DNA of 64,000 nucleotides from Lingula anatina (Eukaryota; Brachiopoda; Lingulata; Lingulida; Lingulidae): positions 114,065-178,064 of the forward strand of contig NW_019775614.1 in the NCBI RefSeq assembly GCF_001039355.2. The letters are read 5' to 3'. A model generated the notes under the pieces. That model saw only the letters and a program-made list of their open reading frames with translations. It ran no database searches and had not been told where the DNA came from. The position numbers were made by a program, and so were the translations under genes. How positions within the stretch are numbered: the first letter of the stretch is position 1; each line of letters opens with the position of its first letter. Shown piece by piece: positions 1 to 12,366 of this stretch.

Positions 1-328
1 GTCTTCCGGAAGACCGTGAAGACGGCCTAAATCCGCCCCTGCGGGACTCTGACTGAATGCATCAGATTAACTGAATGACCCGCCTCTGGACGATCGCTTT
101 CAAACAGATCTCCTTCAGACCAACAACCACCAACCACAAACGCATATTTAATCACAACAATAAGCACCACAATCTAATGCCATTAAGATTTCTTGAAAAG
201 TTTACATCTGATTTTCATCAAAGAGTCGAAATAATGTTGTTATTAAGTGGATCATCGTTATTAGTGGCTCGATCTCCTAAACGTTATTTTGTCAAGTGAC
301 GTGGGCCTTTATAATGTACCGATACCCC
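1..328. other. Intergenic, nothing recognised
   Basis: No reading frame here resembles a protein I know. A short inverted word (cttccggaag) lies at the extreme left. The stretch ends at the TTAA that begins the first small transposon. Confidence 0.5.
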
Positions 329-674
329 TTAAAGGGATAATAACTCTTCGTATGAGATCTATATTTCACAATAAAAAACATTGTGAATAACTCCTAGAAA
401 TATAATATATTCTGTTTTACCACAAAAATGGCAGTTATAGCTATTATTCTGATATCTGAACCTGGCTTTAGACCATGTGACCTCCATTGATGGCTATACT
501 CTGTTAAAATCTCTTGAGAGATTTTAACAAAAAAACATACTTTTTAGAAAAAAAACAGGGACTAACTTTGAATATAAAAATGGATTCATTAACCATTGGT
601 AAGTAAGGGAAAATTGTTGTTTACTCCAGGAAAATTCATTTTTTGGCCGAAACGAAGAGTTATTATACCTTTAA
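329..674 (+). mobile_element. 346-bp TTAA-bounded MITE, copy 1
   Basis: The segment begins TTAAAGGGATAATAACTC and ends with its inverted complement (GAGTTATTATACCTTTAA). This gives terminal inverted repeats of about 22 bp with one mismatch, starting in TTAA. A second copy of the same 346-bp length lies inverted at 8636-8981, and a right-half fragment lies at 7467-7623. There is no coding capacity. TTAA boundaries are typical of piggyBac-type target sites, so this may be a piggyBac-mobilised MITE. That assignment is inference, because TTAA could also be part of the repeat itself. Confidence 0.85.
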
Positions 675-3420
675 TATTGCCTTTTTTGTAACTTGAAGAT
701 GTAGTTAAAACCGTCTTTTTATGTTATGGTGTGCATGTGCTTTCGCCTCCGTTTGTTTGTTTGTTCATTATCAGCCTAACTCTATAAGTTATATGCGGAT
801 TTTGATGAGACTCACAGGATAGGTCATAAATGTGCTAACTTAAAAGTTATTACATTTTGGTGGTGATCATTTGATAGATTAATAGTTAATCATTTGTCTT
901 GCACTGGCGGAAGTTTGCCCTCTCTGGGTGGTTTTCTAGTGTTTTTATCGCATTATCATTTGGCGTTTGCTTTATAATAATATTTCGACCAGCTTCATTT
1001 TATGCCCCGTATCCAAAGGCTATTATTTCAATCAAAACTGCTTTAAGAAATTTACATACATAGAAACATAACATAAGCACGATGATAACACTCTGACGTA
1101 AGTTAATCTGTGAAGTATTGCCAATCATGCTGAATAAAGTTTTAACTTTGCAATTCATACACAAATTTTTGAAAGCGTATATACCTATGGTCACCAAATG
1201 TAAACCTTTAAAAGTTTGTGCAGGAACTGAAAAGTTAGAAATTAAGTCGGAGACAGGCGATGTTAACACGTTGATCGTTAATTTCTACCTCCTCGTTGAA
1301 GCCCGAGTTAACACCAGTGTAACATGCCGCGTAGCACTTGTGTTGCACTAGCACTGATATTTACATGTACATTGCATTCCCTCCAATGAATGCCAACGTA
1401 AACTCATGAATTATTCTTACCTGACTTTCATTCGATGAGATAGCCTGCGTTTGCCCAACAGAGACTGATGATCGATTCTTCGGCGGCGCTACTTATATCG
1501 TATCGTGGTCAGGTGCTGGCTATGTGATTTCACGTTGAAGTTTTACGCCCTGCACACCTGCGCACGACCCTGTTGACGTCACTTCAGATCACGCAGATGC
1601 CGCGAGGCTGTTTTCTCTTCATAATTTTAAGTACTTCATTAGCATGGAGCATTGGCATATTTTCCTGGTTTCTTTTCTATGTGAAACACTATAAACGTTT
1701 TAATGTGCTCTTCCCTCAAGTTTATGATGTAATTTTTTTTAAATTTTCCTGTTGGCGTATTTTAGAAATTCAATTGGACACTCCATACACTGAATTTAAT
1801 CGTTCGATACAAATAATTTATATTTTGTGTGATTTTATTTTTTACTTTTTTTAGATCTATAATCTACTAATAAATTGAGAATTATTTCAAGACGCAGGAA
1901 GTGAATATTTAGAGAGAAACAATCTTTTAAAACCGACTTTCAGTTTTCCTTGATGTCTGATAGTTATCTTGTTATTTTCATCTTCACCAGTTCCAGTACA
2001 TCCAAATAATGCACAAAATAAATTAGTTTTGAGCTTCTGTACTTAATCTCTGTCAAAATGTTTCTTTGTCGAGCTCATTTGTACTAAATATATCATATGC
2101 ATTCATTTTCAAATTTCAATTTACTGTGACACTAAAAAATGCAAATGCTCTTTATGCCCTCTAGTTGGGGTATTTTTCCAAAAATAACAGTAGCCCTAAC
2201 AGAAAGTACTTTGCGTGCTGATCTACATATCTAAGTTGTAGATAGGCAAATCACGTAGCACATGACCTTAAAAAATCGCTACCATCCAGCCGTACGGCAA
2301 TGGGGTAGAATAGCTAATTGATTTAACTCTTGGTTTGTTCTCTTTCTTTGTCGTCCTCGACATTTTACACGTGCCTCAATAGGTTGGCAAGGGGATCACG
2401 TGCTGGAGATCAGTAGATGTAGACTGACATTGGGAGGTGGCTTTGCTTGCTTCGCTGTTTATTCTTTGGGCGCTTTCAGAACAGATGATCCACGGGCTAG
2501 CTGATTCCACTTGAAAGCGATGCCGCTAGCCCCCTAATGGTCTCTGCGCCGACCACACGCGCCAGACTTGCAGGGTCCTAGCAATTAAATGGATTAAATT
2601 TCGGTTCTGAGATTAAAATGCTCTGGCCCTGTTGTGGCGGCGCACTTGGCAGGCGGGAATCAATTGCCAAGTGCGAGCCATGTTTGATCTGGGGACTAGC
2701 TAGTTCACGGATCAACTGGTTGTAAATGCGGCCTTATTAGGTACTGATACTATACCATATCCCTCACTTGTCACCGAGCACCAACACCCTGTAGTAGGCC
2801 TACTGTAGCCTACCTCTCTTCATAAATGAGTGCATAAATTGGCACTGTTTATGTTCTGACAAAATGAACTGGGAAGTAACCCGTGATAGACCAGAGATAA
2901 CTACCCTGTCTAGGGAGGAGGGAAAATGTTCAGTTGCTTTAGAATACAGATGGAGGATAAGCGTCAACTTCAATAACCCGGTGTAACGCTTGCATGACGA
3001 GTTGATACATGTAGGCCCTACTATGAGGGTAGCAGACATCACTTTTAAAATTTATGTTGCTTTTATCCTTCAGCCGTGTTCCTTTTTAACGAAGTCTTAA
3101 ACTTTTTATTCTATCCTTTCGTACTACTTTTAAAGGTTTTATTACAATGACGCGCTTTTATAGGGTTATTTATGTTGAACGTTAATTGCAGGCTTACCTC
3201 AAAGTAGCTTAACCATTATATGCTCTGCTGTTTCAAAATCTGTTGTTGTTTTTTTTTCTTGTTTGACATTCGTTCATATGTTCATAAATGGTCCCGTAGA
3301 GCAACTACAGCCCACGAGATTCTTTGTGTTCTCAAGAATTTTTCGGTTGTTTCCGAACAACCATTTAATCCAGTTGCAAGCTCAACCATACTCCATATGC
3401 ACTACTCGTAACTCTATGGC
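675..3420. other. Intergenic, no gene recognised
   Basis: About 2.7 kb without a convincing exon. Short open frames at 1000-1351, 1573-1854 and 2800-3042 have no domain features. The only structure I see is a GC-richer patch at about 2480-2720 containing a hairpin (gcacttggca ... tgccaagtgc, 2643-2675). Confidence 0.5.
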
Positions 3421-3630
3421 TCTATTCCCATAGATTTTAGATCGATCTATCCCCGCGGGGAGTCTCACTAGATTACTTTCAGATAATCCGACTTAAATGT
3501 CCGTCCCGCCTACTACAAGCTGTAAGGGGGTAATTAACTTTCGTGTCCGCCCGGCTGACAGCTATTTAGCGTGAACCCCCAGGGAGTTAGGTCGATCTAA
3601 AGTAGGTTGATCTAATCTATGGAAATGGGG
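3421..3630 (+). mobile_element. Palindrome-ended MITE of about 210 bp, copy 1
   Basis: Both ends carry inverted versions of ccatagatt followed by an agatcgatct-like word. An inverted, diverged copy of the whole unit is at 23219-23438, sharing the internal segments around agtctcactagatta and gggggtaattaact. There is no ORF. The superfamily is not determined. Confidence 0.75.
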
Positions 3631-3769
3631 TGTATGCCTCTACCCAAGTAAACGTATGGGTGCATTCCTCAAGTTTTTACTCAGCATTCTAACGAGGAAA
3701 GAGAAAATTATCTGAGATGAGGAAAATATCATATACTGTCTCTATGCCAGTGCTTATTTTTTATTCATT

Positions 3770-3787
3770 TTATTTTATTTATTTATT

Positions 3788-3879
<92 letters not shown>

Positions 3880-3887
3880 TTTATTTT
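3770..3887. repeat. (TTTA)n/(TTA)n microsatellite
   Basis: A compound simple repeat: TTTA units, a long TTA run, then TTTA again. It sits about 110 bp upstream of the NUDCD1 start codon. The poly-leucine open frame through it is an artefact of the repeat. Confidence 0.95.
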
Positions 3888-3995
3888 TTGAGACATGTAT
3901 ACACAGTTTGGAAAAATGAAGCATGTTCCAATGCTGGCTCCTCTTGGAAGTCTGTCACGTTGCGCTCTTTAGAGTTGTGAGTACAAAACGTCAGC

Positions 3996-6900
3996 ATGGC
4001 AGACACATTGACGGATATGAAAGTAGATCGCGCTTTAATTGACCCAAATTTTGATGGATACAAACTATCCCTAGACGCCATCCCAGTGTACACTAGTAAC
4101 ATTGAATTTGGTAAGCTTATTATGGGGAAAGTGATCTACTGTACACACTTCACATACTGCTAGAGGTAGCCATGCTTGTTAACCCTGCTTCGTGTACAGG
4201 TACTTACTGTTACTTACTACATTCAGTACTAGGATGTCCACACCTACTTTTCTAACTACGTAAGCTAGAGGCCTGAAATTTAACTCCCGGGTTTTCCATG
4301 CAGAGTACTGTGCATGTGAAGGAGGCAAAGGGAAAGAGTTGGGATCCATCCTCCATCACTTATGAGAGCATCCACCCCCTCTTCCCTCCAAAACTGATCA
4401 TAACTAAAGGTATTGACTCTATTGCTTTAAAAAATTTACAGACTGAAAACAAGAAAAACTGGACTGATACATATATGTAGGGTGGGGGTGGGGGGGGGGG
4501 GGGGGAGGGGCAACAAGGCAAATCACACCATGTTACCCAGGTTCCAAAAGTTACTTAGCCACTGCTACATGTATGTTACTCTAAATGCAGGGACTTTCAG
4601 TTTCAACAGTGATATATTTTCCAGATCTAGATGAAGTAAAACTGACTTCTGGACAGTACAGTCTGCAACATCTGAAAGCATTTGGCATCCACAACCACCT
4701 GTTTCAAGACCCCTGGGCCACCAACACCGTCTACTTTGTCAACAGTAGATGGGATATTGTCAAGTTTGTAGCAAACAATGTAAGTAACAGACAGGGCCAT
4801 GGCATGAAATCCCATGATAAGACCATAAAAGTAGGGCATGAACTTAGATTAAGTCCTCTGTAGAACATTGGCTCTTTAGAATATTGAACCCACAAATCAA
4901 TGAGCTTTCAGATGTCCTTTTTTTTGCTTTTTCTTTGGCAAAAACTTTGCCCCTCATTTGTACCAGTGAAACTGCAGATTTTTTAATATGGGATCCACCA
5001 CATGCCAAGCAGTGCAAACCTTATTATGTGCATTTATCGTATGCATCCCCTACAAAGCAGGAGCGAATTGAGCCCATCTAGATGGTCAGAATTTTTTCAA
5101 GTTTACATTGAAGAGCATCTAATTTTTTTCTGTCGGAAGACAGTCAAAAATGGAAGATGGATCAACAAAGATAATTTGGAAGACTCAGAAAATGTCTCTG
5201 GATCTGCCTCTGGAAAGAACAACAGTTCTTTCAGTGAGACATAATACACTGTAGTTATTTTCTACAGTGGCATCATGTCTTATAATTATTTTATTAATTA
5301 AAACTTCCAAGGCCAGCAGTTTGAACAAAGGTGAGCCAGTGCTAAGGCTGCCAGACGCAGACCAGCAGAGAAGCAAGTCAGGCCGCCATAATGTCTCCTT
5401 ACATTTCCCCTCGCCAGATGTCCTCACTGTTGCCGATGGCGCAGGAAGGCTGTATGTCGTGAGGACAGGGGACAGAAAGCTGGACCAGGAGTGGAAGGTA
5501 CATTATATATAGAACTAAACTTGGGAACAGTCTGTGGAATTTCTGCAAACTTTTACTACTATATTTATTACTATCTATTGAATTTGTTTTCGAGATTGGC
5601 GTATATATATATATTTTAATATGATTTTGTTATTGCAGTTAATCAAGCCAAAAAAAAAAAAAAGTATAAAAAAAATGTACCTCTCCTTGATGAGGCCCTG
5701 GTTTCACATACACACACACACAAACACACACACACAAAAAAAATTAAGTCAGGTTCCCTGACTAAGAACTTAATTGCAAAGGTTACATGGTCACATGCAC
5801 ACATCTTACCGTATCAGGCACAATGTTACAGCACTCTCATGGAAGTCCTAGCCAACAAAGCTAGAGAACTGACGTAAGTTTTTTTGAGAAACAGACCAGT
5901 AAATATAATTTCTTTATTTTTGTTTTAATAGGTTTTTTTGGTTTTAATTGTAAATTTATTATTTTCTACTAGGTGGTATTCAGGCATGAAATAGAAGGCC
6001 AGAATTTCCAGGTGGTGCATTCTCTTCTTTCTGCAGAAGGCTGTCACATGTTGGAGGTGGCGCTACTGTATGTTGAGGAGAGAGACATGGCATTTGAGGA
6101 GGCGCAGGAGATTAAGGGGGGCGATTTTGTATCAGTTCTGGAGTGGCTTACTTTGACATTTGGTAGATATTAATTTTCATTTCATTTATGTTTTTGGCAT
6201 TTGTTTACTTGTTTGGAATTTGTTTTATTTATATATATTATTCTCAAAACAAATTACCATTGTAGAAAGGAACTACAGAATAAATCCATTTTGAATACTA
6301 CATGCATTTTTTTCATTTTCATTATTATTATAATGATTATTGTTGTTGATATATGTAAATACATGTAGTATATTTGATCTATTTAGTCTCCTTGTTCTGG
6401 ATCCCACTAGATAACATGGGACAAAATTGATAAAGTAATCACACATTATAACTTGAATTTTAGCCGCAGAAACAAATGTATGGGAACTGACACGAGTGAG
6501 AAGACTGGAAGGTAAGAGCGCTCCGGATTTCCTCACTCTGGAGCAGCATGGCAGAGGCATGATTGTCGGCAGTGAAAAACATTTCACCTTTGTTTATGAT
6601 TCTGTGAAGCCAGTGGACAAGGCCGAGGTTAAGGAGAGCGCTAGGGCAAAAGGCGAAGGTAAATATTTGTATTGTTTTCCCTTCAAATGATTTCCTGCTT
6701 TTTATGTGAGAAATGGATTTAAAAGTGAAGGATTTGTGTATGAAATGGGGATTTTATTAAATTTACATCTTTGTATGTTAATTTTGTGTATGTTAAGACG
6801 TACTTGATGTTGCAATTCAGCTTGCCAAGGTGAAAGTAAGATGTTCACTTGGAAGATCTTTTGTAGAATCCGGATATTTATACCAGTGTTGTCTAGAATA

Positions 6901-7912
6901 TGAAAGGAAAAGCTGAGGTTGTCCCCCCCCCCCCCATTTTTGAGCATTGAAAGTAAATGCAGACATCTGTACATATTCAGTGTGTAAGATGTAACCATAT
7001 TCAGTTTATGTTCACAAAAATAGATGGCAGCACAACATGGCCTGTTTGTGTTTCCAGACAAGAAGGCTCCTGCCTACACCTGGTTCCAATCTATGGAAGA
7101 TCTGACTGTGCATTTCACTTTACCAGAGAATACTAACAAAAAGGATCTTGATGCCGCACTCAGTCATAATTACATTAAGATACGCTTGCAGTCACAGGTG
7201 TTGTTGGAAGGTAATTTCCAGCAAAATATTGACATTGAGGGAAGCGCATGGTACATTGAAGGAAGGAGGTATGTTTTGAATTTTTCAGTTTGACACATGA
7301 CCCTGTTCTTGGATATTAGGTTGCCATGTTTTTTTTTTTTTTTTTCACATAAATCTCTACTCTTTTAAGTTCTTGTAACATAGCTGCTGAATGAATTATG
7401 TGTTAAGGCTTAATTTCTATATATATGTGAACTATTAATTTTTTTCATTTCATTCTTATGTACAGATGCTTAAGAGATTATTAAAAAATCTTTTTATAAA
7501 AAAGCAGGGACTAACTTTGAATGTAGAAATGGATTCATTAACCATTGGTAAGGATTGGAAAATTGCTGTTTATCCCAGGATAATTCATTTTTTGGCCAAA
7601 ATGAACAGTTGTTATCCTGTTAAGTTGTGCATTACTAAATTCTGCTTTTCCTCTGTACATTTGACAACTTTGCTGCCTTGTTAATATCATTTTCTTCATT
7701 TATTAAAAAAAAAAAAACTACATTCTGGCGTCAAAATTTCAGACTAGAACTCCAACTGTGCAAGAAAGACCCAGCAATGTGGTCAGCAGTGGTCAGTGGA
7801 GATGACCGTGGAGAAATGGTTGTGGACCCAGCCACGGCACAGGAGATACACCAAAGACTGGAACACTTGACCTCTGATACCTTGGTAAATATCACATGTT
7901 AACATGGGCAAG

Positions 7913-7949
<37 letters not shown>

Positions 7950-8124
7950 TAGTTAATAGATGTTGAGGCAAACAGTCAGTGATGAGTGGTTGTTTCCACC
8001 CAAAACACACACATTTTCACTGACCAAACATCTTTTATTGACCATTTTTTTAAAAAAAGTATTCAGCATCTGTTTAAGCTCTATAAGTAGCAAGATTTTT
8101 TATTATAGATAAAAATAAATATTT

Positions 8125-8155
<31 letters not shown>

Positions 8156-10095
8156 TTGACAGAATGCTGACCCAGACAGAAGTGAAAAACCATTCAATTC
8201 CCAACAGTTGGAGGAATGTGACACGTTTCCAGAAGAAACATCAGCCATGTTGAGGTTTGACGGGGATACACACCAGTCGACTCATCTGGTGAGATGTCCA
8301 ACATGGAGTGGTTGTTGATGGATTCTGGGATGAAAAATATCCAATGCGAAAATTTGTCATATAACACTCACTTACGGTTCTCAGTCTGTACTAGAACATG
8401 ATGTTTTTTCTCTTGAAAATATTCTTAATCCGTTCTGGGACATTCTGAAGGACTTCCCAAAATAGTTCTTGAACCGTTACATTCATTACAGAACAACATT
8501 AGAGCTGTAAAAAAAATACTCCCAAATGTTCTAGAATAGATTGAGAACTGTAAGTGAATGTTAAATGAGCTAATTTTCGGTATCTCTGCTTTTTGAATGT
8601 TTAGAAGTCAAAGAATTTTGTACAAAGATAAGAATTTAAAGGGATAATAACTCTTTGTTTTGGCCAAAAAATGAATTTTCCTGGAGTAAACAACAATTTT
8701 CCCATACTTACAATGGTTAATGAATCCATTTTTACATTCAAAGTTAGTCCCTGTTTTTTTTTTTTTCTAAAAAGTTTGATTTTTTGTTAAAATCTCTTAA
8801 GAGATTATAACAGAGTATAGCCATCAATGGAGATCACGTGGTCTGAAGACAAGCTCAGATATTAGAATAATAGCTAAAACTGCCCTTTTTGTAGTCAAAC
8901 AGAATATATTATATTTCTGTGAGTTATTCACAATGTTTTTATTGTGAAGTATAGACCTCACACGAAGAGTTATCCCTTTAAAGTAACCAGAAAGTAAAAA
9001 AAAAAACACACAAAGGGGCAAGGGGTAATTAAAGGGTCACAGGTAAAATTTCCAGTTTCAGTCACTGTTTTTTAAAAAGTAATGTAAAATTTAGTGGCAT
9101 TTTTATATTGTTTGACAATTTTGTAACATGATGCATTTTACTAAGTTCATTTTGTTTTTTTTTTAACGTTGCATAGATTGTCATGAGTGGTTATTTGCAC
9201 CTAAACCAATATAAGGATGAAAACATTTATTTCCTTGAAGCATGCCACTGATAACTGTGTACATTGTATATTTTTGTGAGAATTTATCTTGTCAGTCCTT
9301 GACTATAATTTTCCCACTTTAAGTGGAAAATGTGATTAACTATATAATTCAGATTTTAGTTGTTATATAAACAATCAGTGTAGTGCATTAACTAAGGAAA
9401 GTAAAGCATGTATTTACTTATGCAGGCAGTGAATCTGGCATTTGACAGAAATGGTGCATTAAGGATATTGTAACCCTTTATTATCATACCTTTAATGATT
9501 CAGATACCAAAAAATGAGGTTTTCCTGCATCTAATTGTTCAATAATGCATCTTTCTTTTTGCTGATTTAAAACAATAAAAAAAAAACCCTCGAAATTATG
9601 AAATATTTGCCATTACAGTCTTCATTTTTGTCACTTCAGGTGGACCTCAGTAGTCACCAATGGCTATTTAACACAGCTTTACATAGTGATCAGATGCCAG
9701 CAGTGTGTCTTCGCCATGATGTAGACGGGTTGCTATGGCAACCAAAGGCAAACTACGAGAAAAAAGAGTGTCCGTTGCTTCACATCGGTACATTTAATGC
9801 CTTAGGGTATGTCCAGGCATCTAAAAGAGACAAAAAATTTGCCGGGTGCTCGCCAGACTTAACATTCGCAGTGCTCTGTGACTGTGTCCGCCACGTTTTT
9901 GTCTACCGTCAGCCAGAGGCTACTCTCTCTCCTCTGAGGAACAGAAAAACTGGCAGGGAGGTTGGAGCAGTTGCTAAGCAACAAGTGATTAGTTTAGACT
10001 CTACAGATCCAGTGATGGGCCTGGCAATATCAACTGACAAGATTTTTGTTCTGACGGCAAAGATTTTGCATGTTATTAAAGTGAAAGAAACTTAG
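3996..10095 (+). CDS. NUDCD1: NudC domain-containing protein 1 (complete, nine exons)
   Basis: NUDCD1 (CML66) is a CS/p23-fold, NudC-like co-chaperone factor. Coding exons read as 3996-4110, 4625-4779, 5312-5497, 5973-6162, 6464-6658, 7058-7268, 7743-7884, 8163-8288 and 9640-10095. They sum to 1776 nt, or 591 residues plus stop, against about 583 in vertebrates. All introns are GT-AG and the phases match at every junction. Recognisable family blocks are the start (ALIDPNFDGYKLSL), the CS domain at about residues 285-368 (MEDLTVHFTLPE), ECDTFPEE and the C-terminus (FNALGYVQASKRDKKF, RKTGREVGAVAKQQV). The ATG follows a gtcagc context and starts the family's conserved N-terminus. The exon 3 acceptor (ccaag) is weak and was chosen because it keeps phase 0. 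Introns 6 and 8 contain MITE copies. AATAAA signals follow the stop. Confidence 0.93.
4481..4510 (+). repeat. G-rich run in NUDCD1 intron 1
   Basis: An almost pure guanine run of about 28 bases after a gggtggggg start. It could form G-quadruplex structure. No conserved element is visible next to it. Confidence 0.8.
7467..7623 (+). mobile_element. Truncated copy of the TTAA MITE
   Basis: Matches the right half of the element at 329-674 (gcagggactaactttgaa ... attcattttttggcc) and ends at a decayed terminal repeat with TTAA at 7620-7623. It lies in NUDCD1 intron 6. The left half is missing. Confidence 0.75.
7917..7948 (+). repeat. (CA)n microsatellite
   Basis: A dinucleotide run just after the exon 7 donor of NUDCD1. 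The reverse-strand frame rich in Cys-Val is its shadow. Confidence 0.95.
8636..8981 (-). mobile_element. 346-bp TTAA-bounded MITE, copy 2 (inverted)
   Basis: A full-length copy of the element at 329-674 in the opposite orientation, again 346 bp, with terminal repeats TTAAAGGGATAATAACTC and its complement. It lies in NUDCD1 intron 8 (8289-9639). Several substitutions separate the copies, so neither insertion looks very recent. Confidence 0.85.
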
Positions 10096-10338
10096 CAAAG
10101 GATAATTTTTCCATTATAGGATATATTTTTTTCTCTTTCTTCTTTGGTAAATATATTGGAAAGCAGTTATATATATATGGGATGAGATTTTTATATATCT
10201 GCAAATGCAACAGGTTATGGGCGGTCACAACTGATTGAAATGCATTTCTGGGCATGTTGATAAAAGGATCAGTTGTCTCCCTGTAGAATGATGAAATCTT
10301 TCCAAATCCATTCATATTTAACTTGAATTTCCCAGAGA

Positions 10339-10462
10339 AATAAAATGTCGAAATTAGTCTTTCGTTTCTTTGCTCTGTTGCCCTTTTTGTGTCAGTAGCC
10401 TGTGCGTAATTATCAGGTTTATGCATAGATTATTTTTCTTATAGTGAATTTTTATAAATAAA
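10339..10462 (+). promoter_or_regulatory. Candidate NUDCD1 polyadenylation signals
   Basis: AATAAA hexamers lie at 10339-10344 and 10457-10462, 244 and 362 bp after the stop codon. The boundary of the next transposon (10487) follows directly. Which signal is used cannot be told from sequence. Confidence 0.5.
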
Positions 10463-11528
10463 ATCTCTTCAACAATTGACAATATAGACCTCGACCCCAC
10501 ATTATGGCACTGACCCCGGATTATGGAACAAAACCAGAAGTTTGCCCTTTTTACCCAGCATGCAGAGCGTAAAAAATTCCCGTTGTCACGAAAGTTTCAA
10601 GCGTCTGCTACAATGTTTCAAATGCGCTAGGCAGACGCCCGTAACGACCTGATACAATAGAAGTGTTAGCGTTTGAAAGTTCGTTGCTCTCAAATTTGAT
10701 AAAATTAATAATGAACTTACGTTTATTCAAGCAAGTTTTAAAGCCGTTTATCGTCCGCTTTCGTCTGCACGTGTTACTGTCAGTTTCCGATTTCGATTTC
10801 TAACTTTTTCATACTGGTTACGGGTAGATACATCGATCGCTGTGGACGTAAACACGGCCGTCTTTTACTGCCATAGGCTAAGTATTGTAACCTAGCTTGT
10901 CTCATCCCTTAGCCTATTGTTTGTATTTCTTGTTCTCGGCTTAATGAAATTATTTCTAAACATCCACTTTCAAGAGGTTGAAGTATTCCAAGATCTCATA
11001 AAAATGGCTTTGATGTTGGGCATAGCTGTGGGTGTTTTCAGCTCACTGTAAACTGCCGCTAGAGAACGCTACGAGCGCTATTAGACTCAAGCGACTTGTG
11101 AAATAAATAAATTTGTTCTCACAAAATAACACTTAATGTTGACTTTTGTATTGACATTATGAGAGAAAAATCGTTACTGACCTTTTTCATGCTCGATATA
11201 TTTCAGCATTTCAAAGAGGAAATTATAGGCCCACTCTTATTCAATATCAGGGGCGGCACGTAGGCCTATAGGCCTATTTGAGGTGCCAAAGTTAAATCAT
11301 ATTTCAGGTAGGCCTACACAAATGGCACATGCTTGATCTTTGTTGTGACGAAAAAAAAAATATTAGACTTATGAATCATTTAGGGCCTACTAGGTTTGCG
11401 CCTTTCGCTGGGAGTTTTATCTTTAAAACTTCTTATTTCAACTATCTCTATCCAGTAGGCCTATCTTCTTCTATTTTTCTTAAAGTTATAAATATACCAC
11501 AGGTGCTCTCAAGGGAGGTGGTCATGGG

Positions 11529-11749
11529 ATGTTGGCCCTCAGTCACTCTGACGAGGCAGCTCTAGTCCACTACTGCCTTATTATGAGTGACTGGGGGTTT
11601 CCCCTCACCAAAGACTTGGAGTCTGCGAGTTTGCTCTGGCGGTGGGAAAACAAAAGGATAGGCCTATGGGCTTTTCAGCGTCGAACGGCTGGTGGGATCG
11701 GTTCATGAATCGACATCCCGAGTTTTCCCTTAGAAAACCGGGAAGGATA
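11529..11749 (+). pseudogene. Frameshifted transposase N-terminus (Psq/CENP-B-type HTH)
   Basis: One frame (11529-11708, 59 codons) reads an HTH-like segment SDEAALVHYCLIMSDWGFPL followed by TKD. This matches the form of the Psq/CENP-B helix-turn-helix of pogo/Tigger/jerky transposases. A second frame starting at about 11690 reads WWDRFMNRHPEFSLRKPGRI, which is the family's next conserved block. The two frames are offset, so there is a frameshift, and no catalytic DDE region could be followed downstream. The purine-rich Lys/Glu/Arg frames at 11930-12080 may be the protein's C-terminal basic tail. Confidence 0.7.
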
Positions 11750-12126
11750 AATAGGTGCAATATAGTGAAATAAAAAACATGCTTAATAAATGAAAAATAA
11801 TGAGAAAATGAATTTTGTCTTCAAATAAAGATTTGTTCGGATATCGGAAATAAGAAAGCATTATTTAAAGACTTGGAAGAAAGAAAGAAACAAACAAACA
11901 AACAAAGAAAGAAAATAAGAGCTGTAGAAAAAATGAGAAAAGCCGAAGATGGCGCTAAGCGAAGAATGGAGGAAGAGGAGAAGAGAAGAGCGGGCGTGGC
12001 AGAGGGAGAGGAAGAAGGCTGAGGTACGAGAGCGAAAGGCACAGAGGGCATTGGAGGTGAAACGTACGTAGAAAAGAGCAGAACGAAGAAGAGAGAAAAA
12101 ACAATTTTTACGTTGCGTTCTTTGTA

Positions 12127-12366
12127 AAGCCTAGGTTCCAACCGAACGGACGGGCTGCTAAGTGTGGTCTACGGCCAAAAAAATGGGGAAAACTTGGGAG
12201 TTCGTGCGTGAGGAGCACATCCATCGTGCGACTTTTGGAGGACGCAAACAGCACGTAGTAACTTTTCGACATGATCAACAGCCGCTACGTGCGATCTAGC
12301 TACGTCCTAGCTGGACGCAAGGAACTAAAAAACCGTGCGTCCAAAACGTATTTGGAACCTAGGCTT
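12127..12366. mobile_element. 240-bp nested MITE
   Basis: Perfect 15-bp terminal inverted repeats (aagcctaggttccaa and its complement) enclose 240 bp inside the pogo-like element. The target-site duplication is not clear. Confidence 0.7.

Noticed and set aside
3717-3980. Frame with a long Leu run
   Set aside because: It is produced by the (TTA)n microsatellite.
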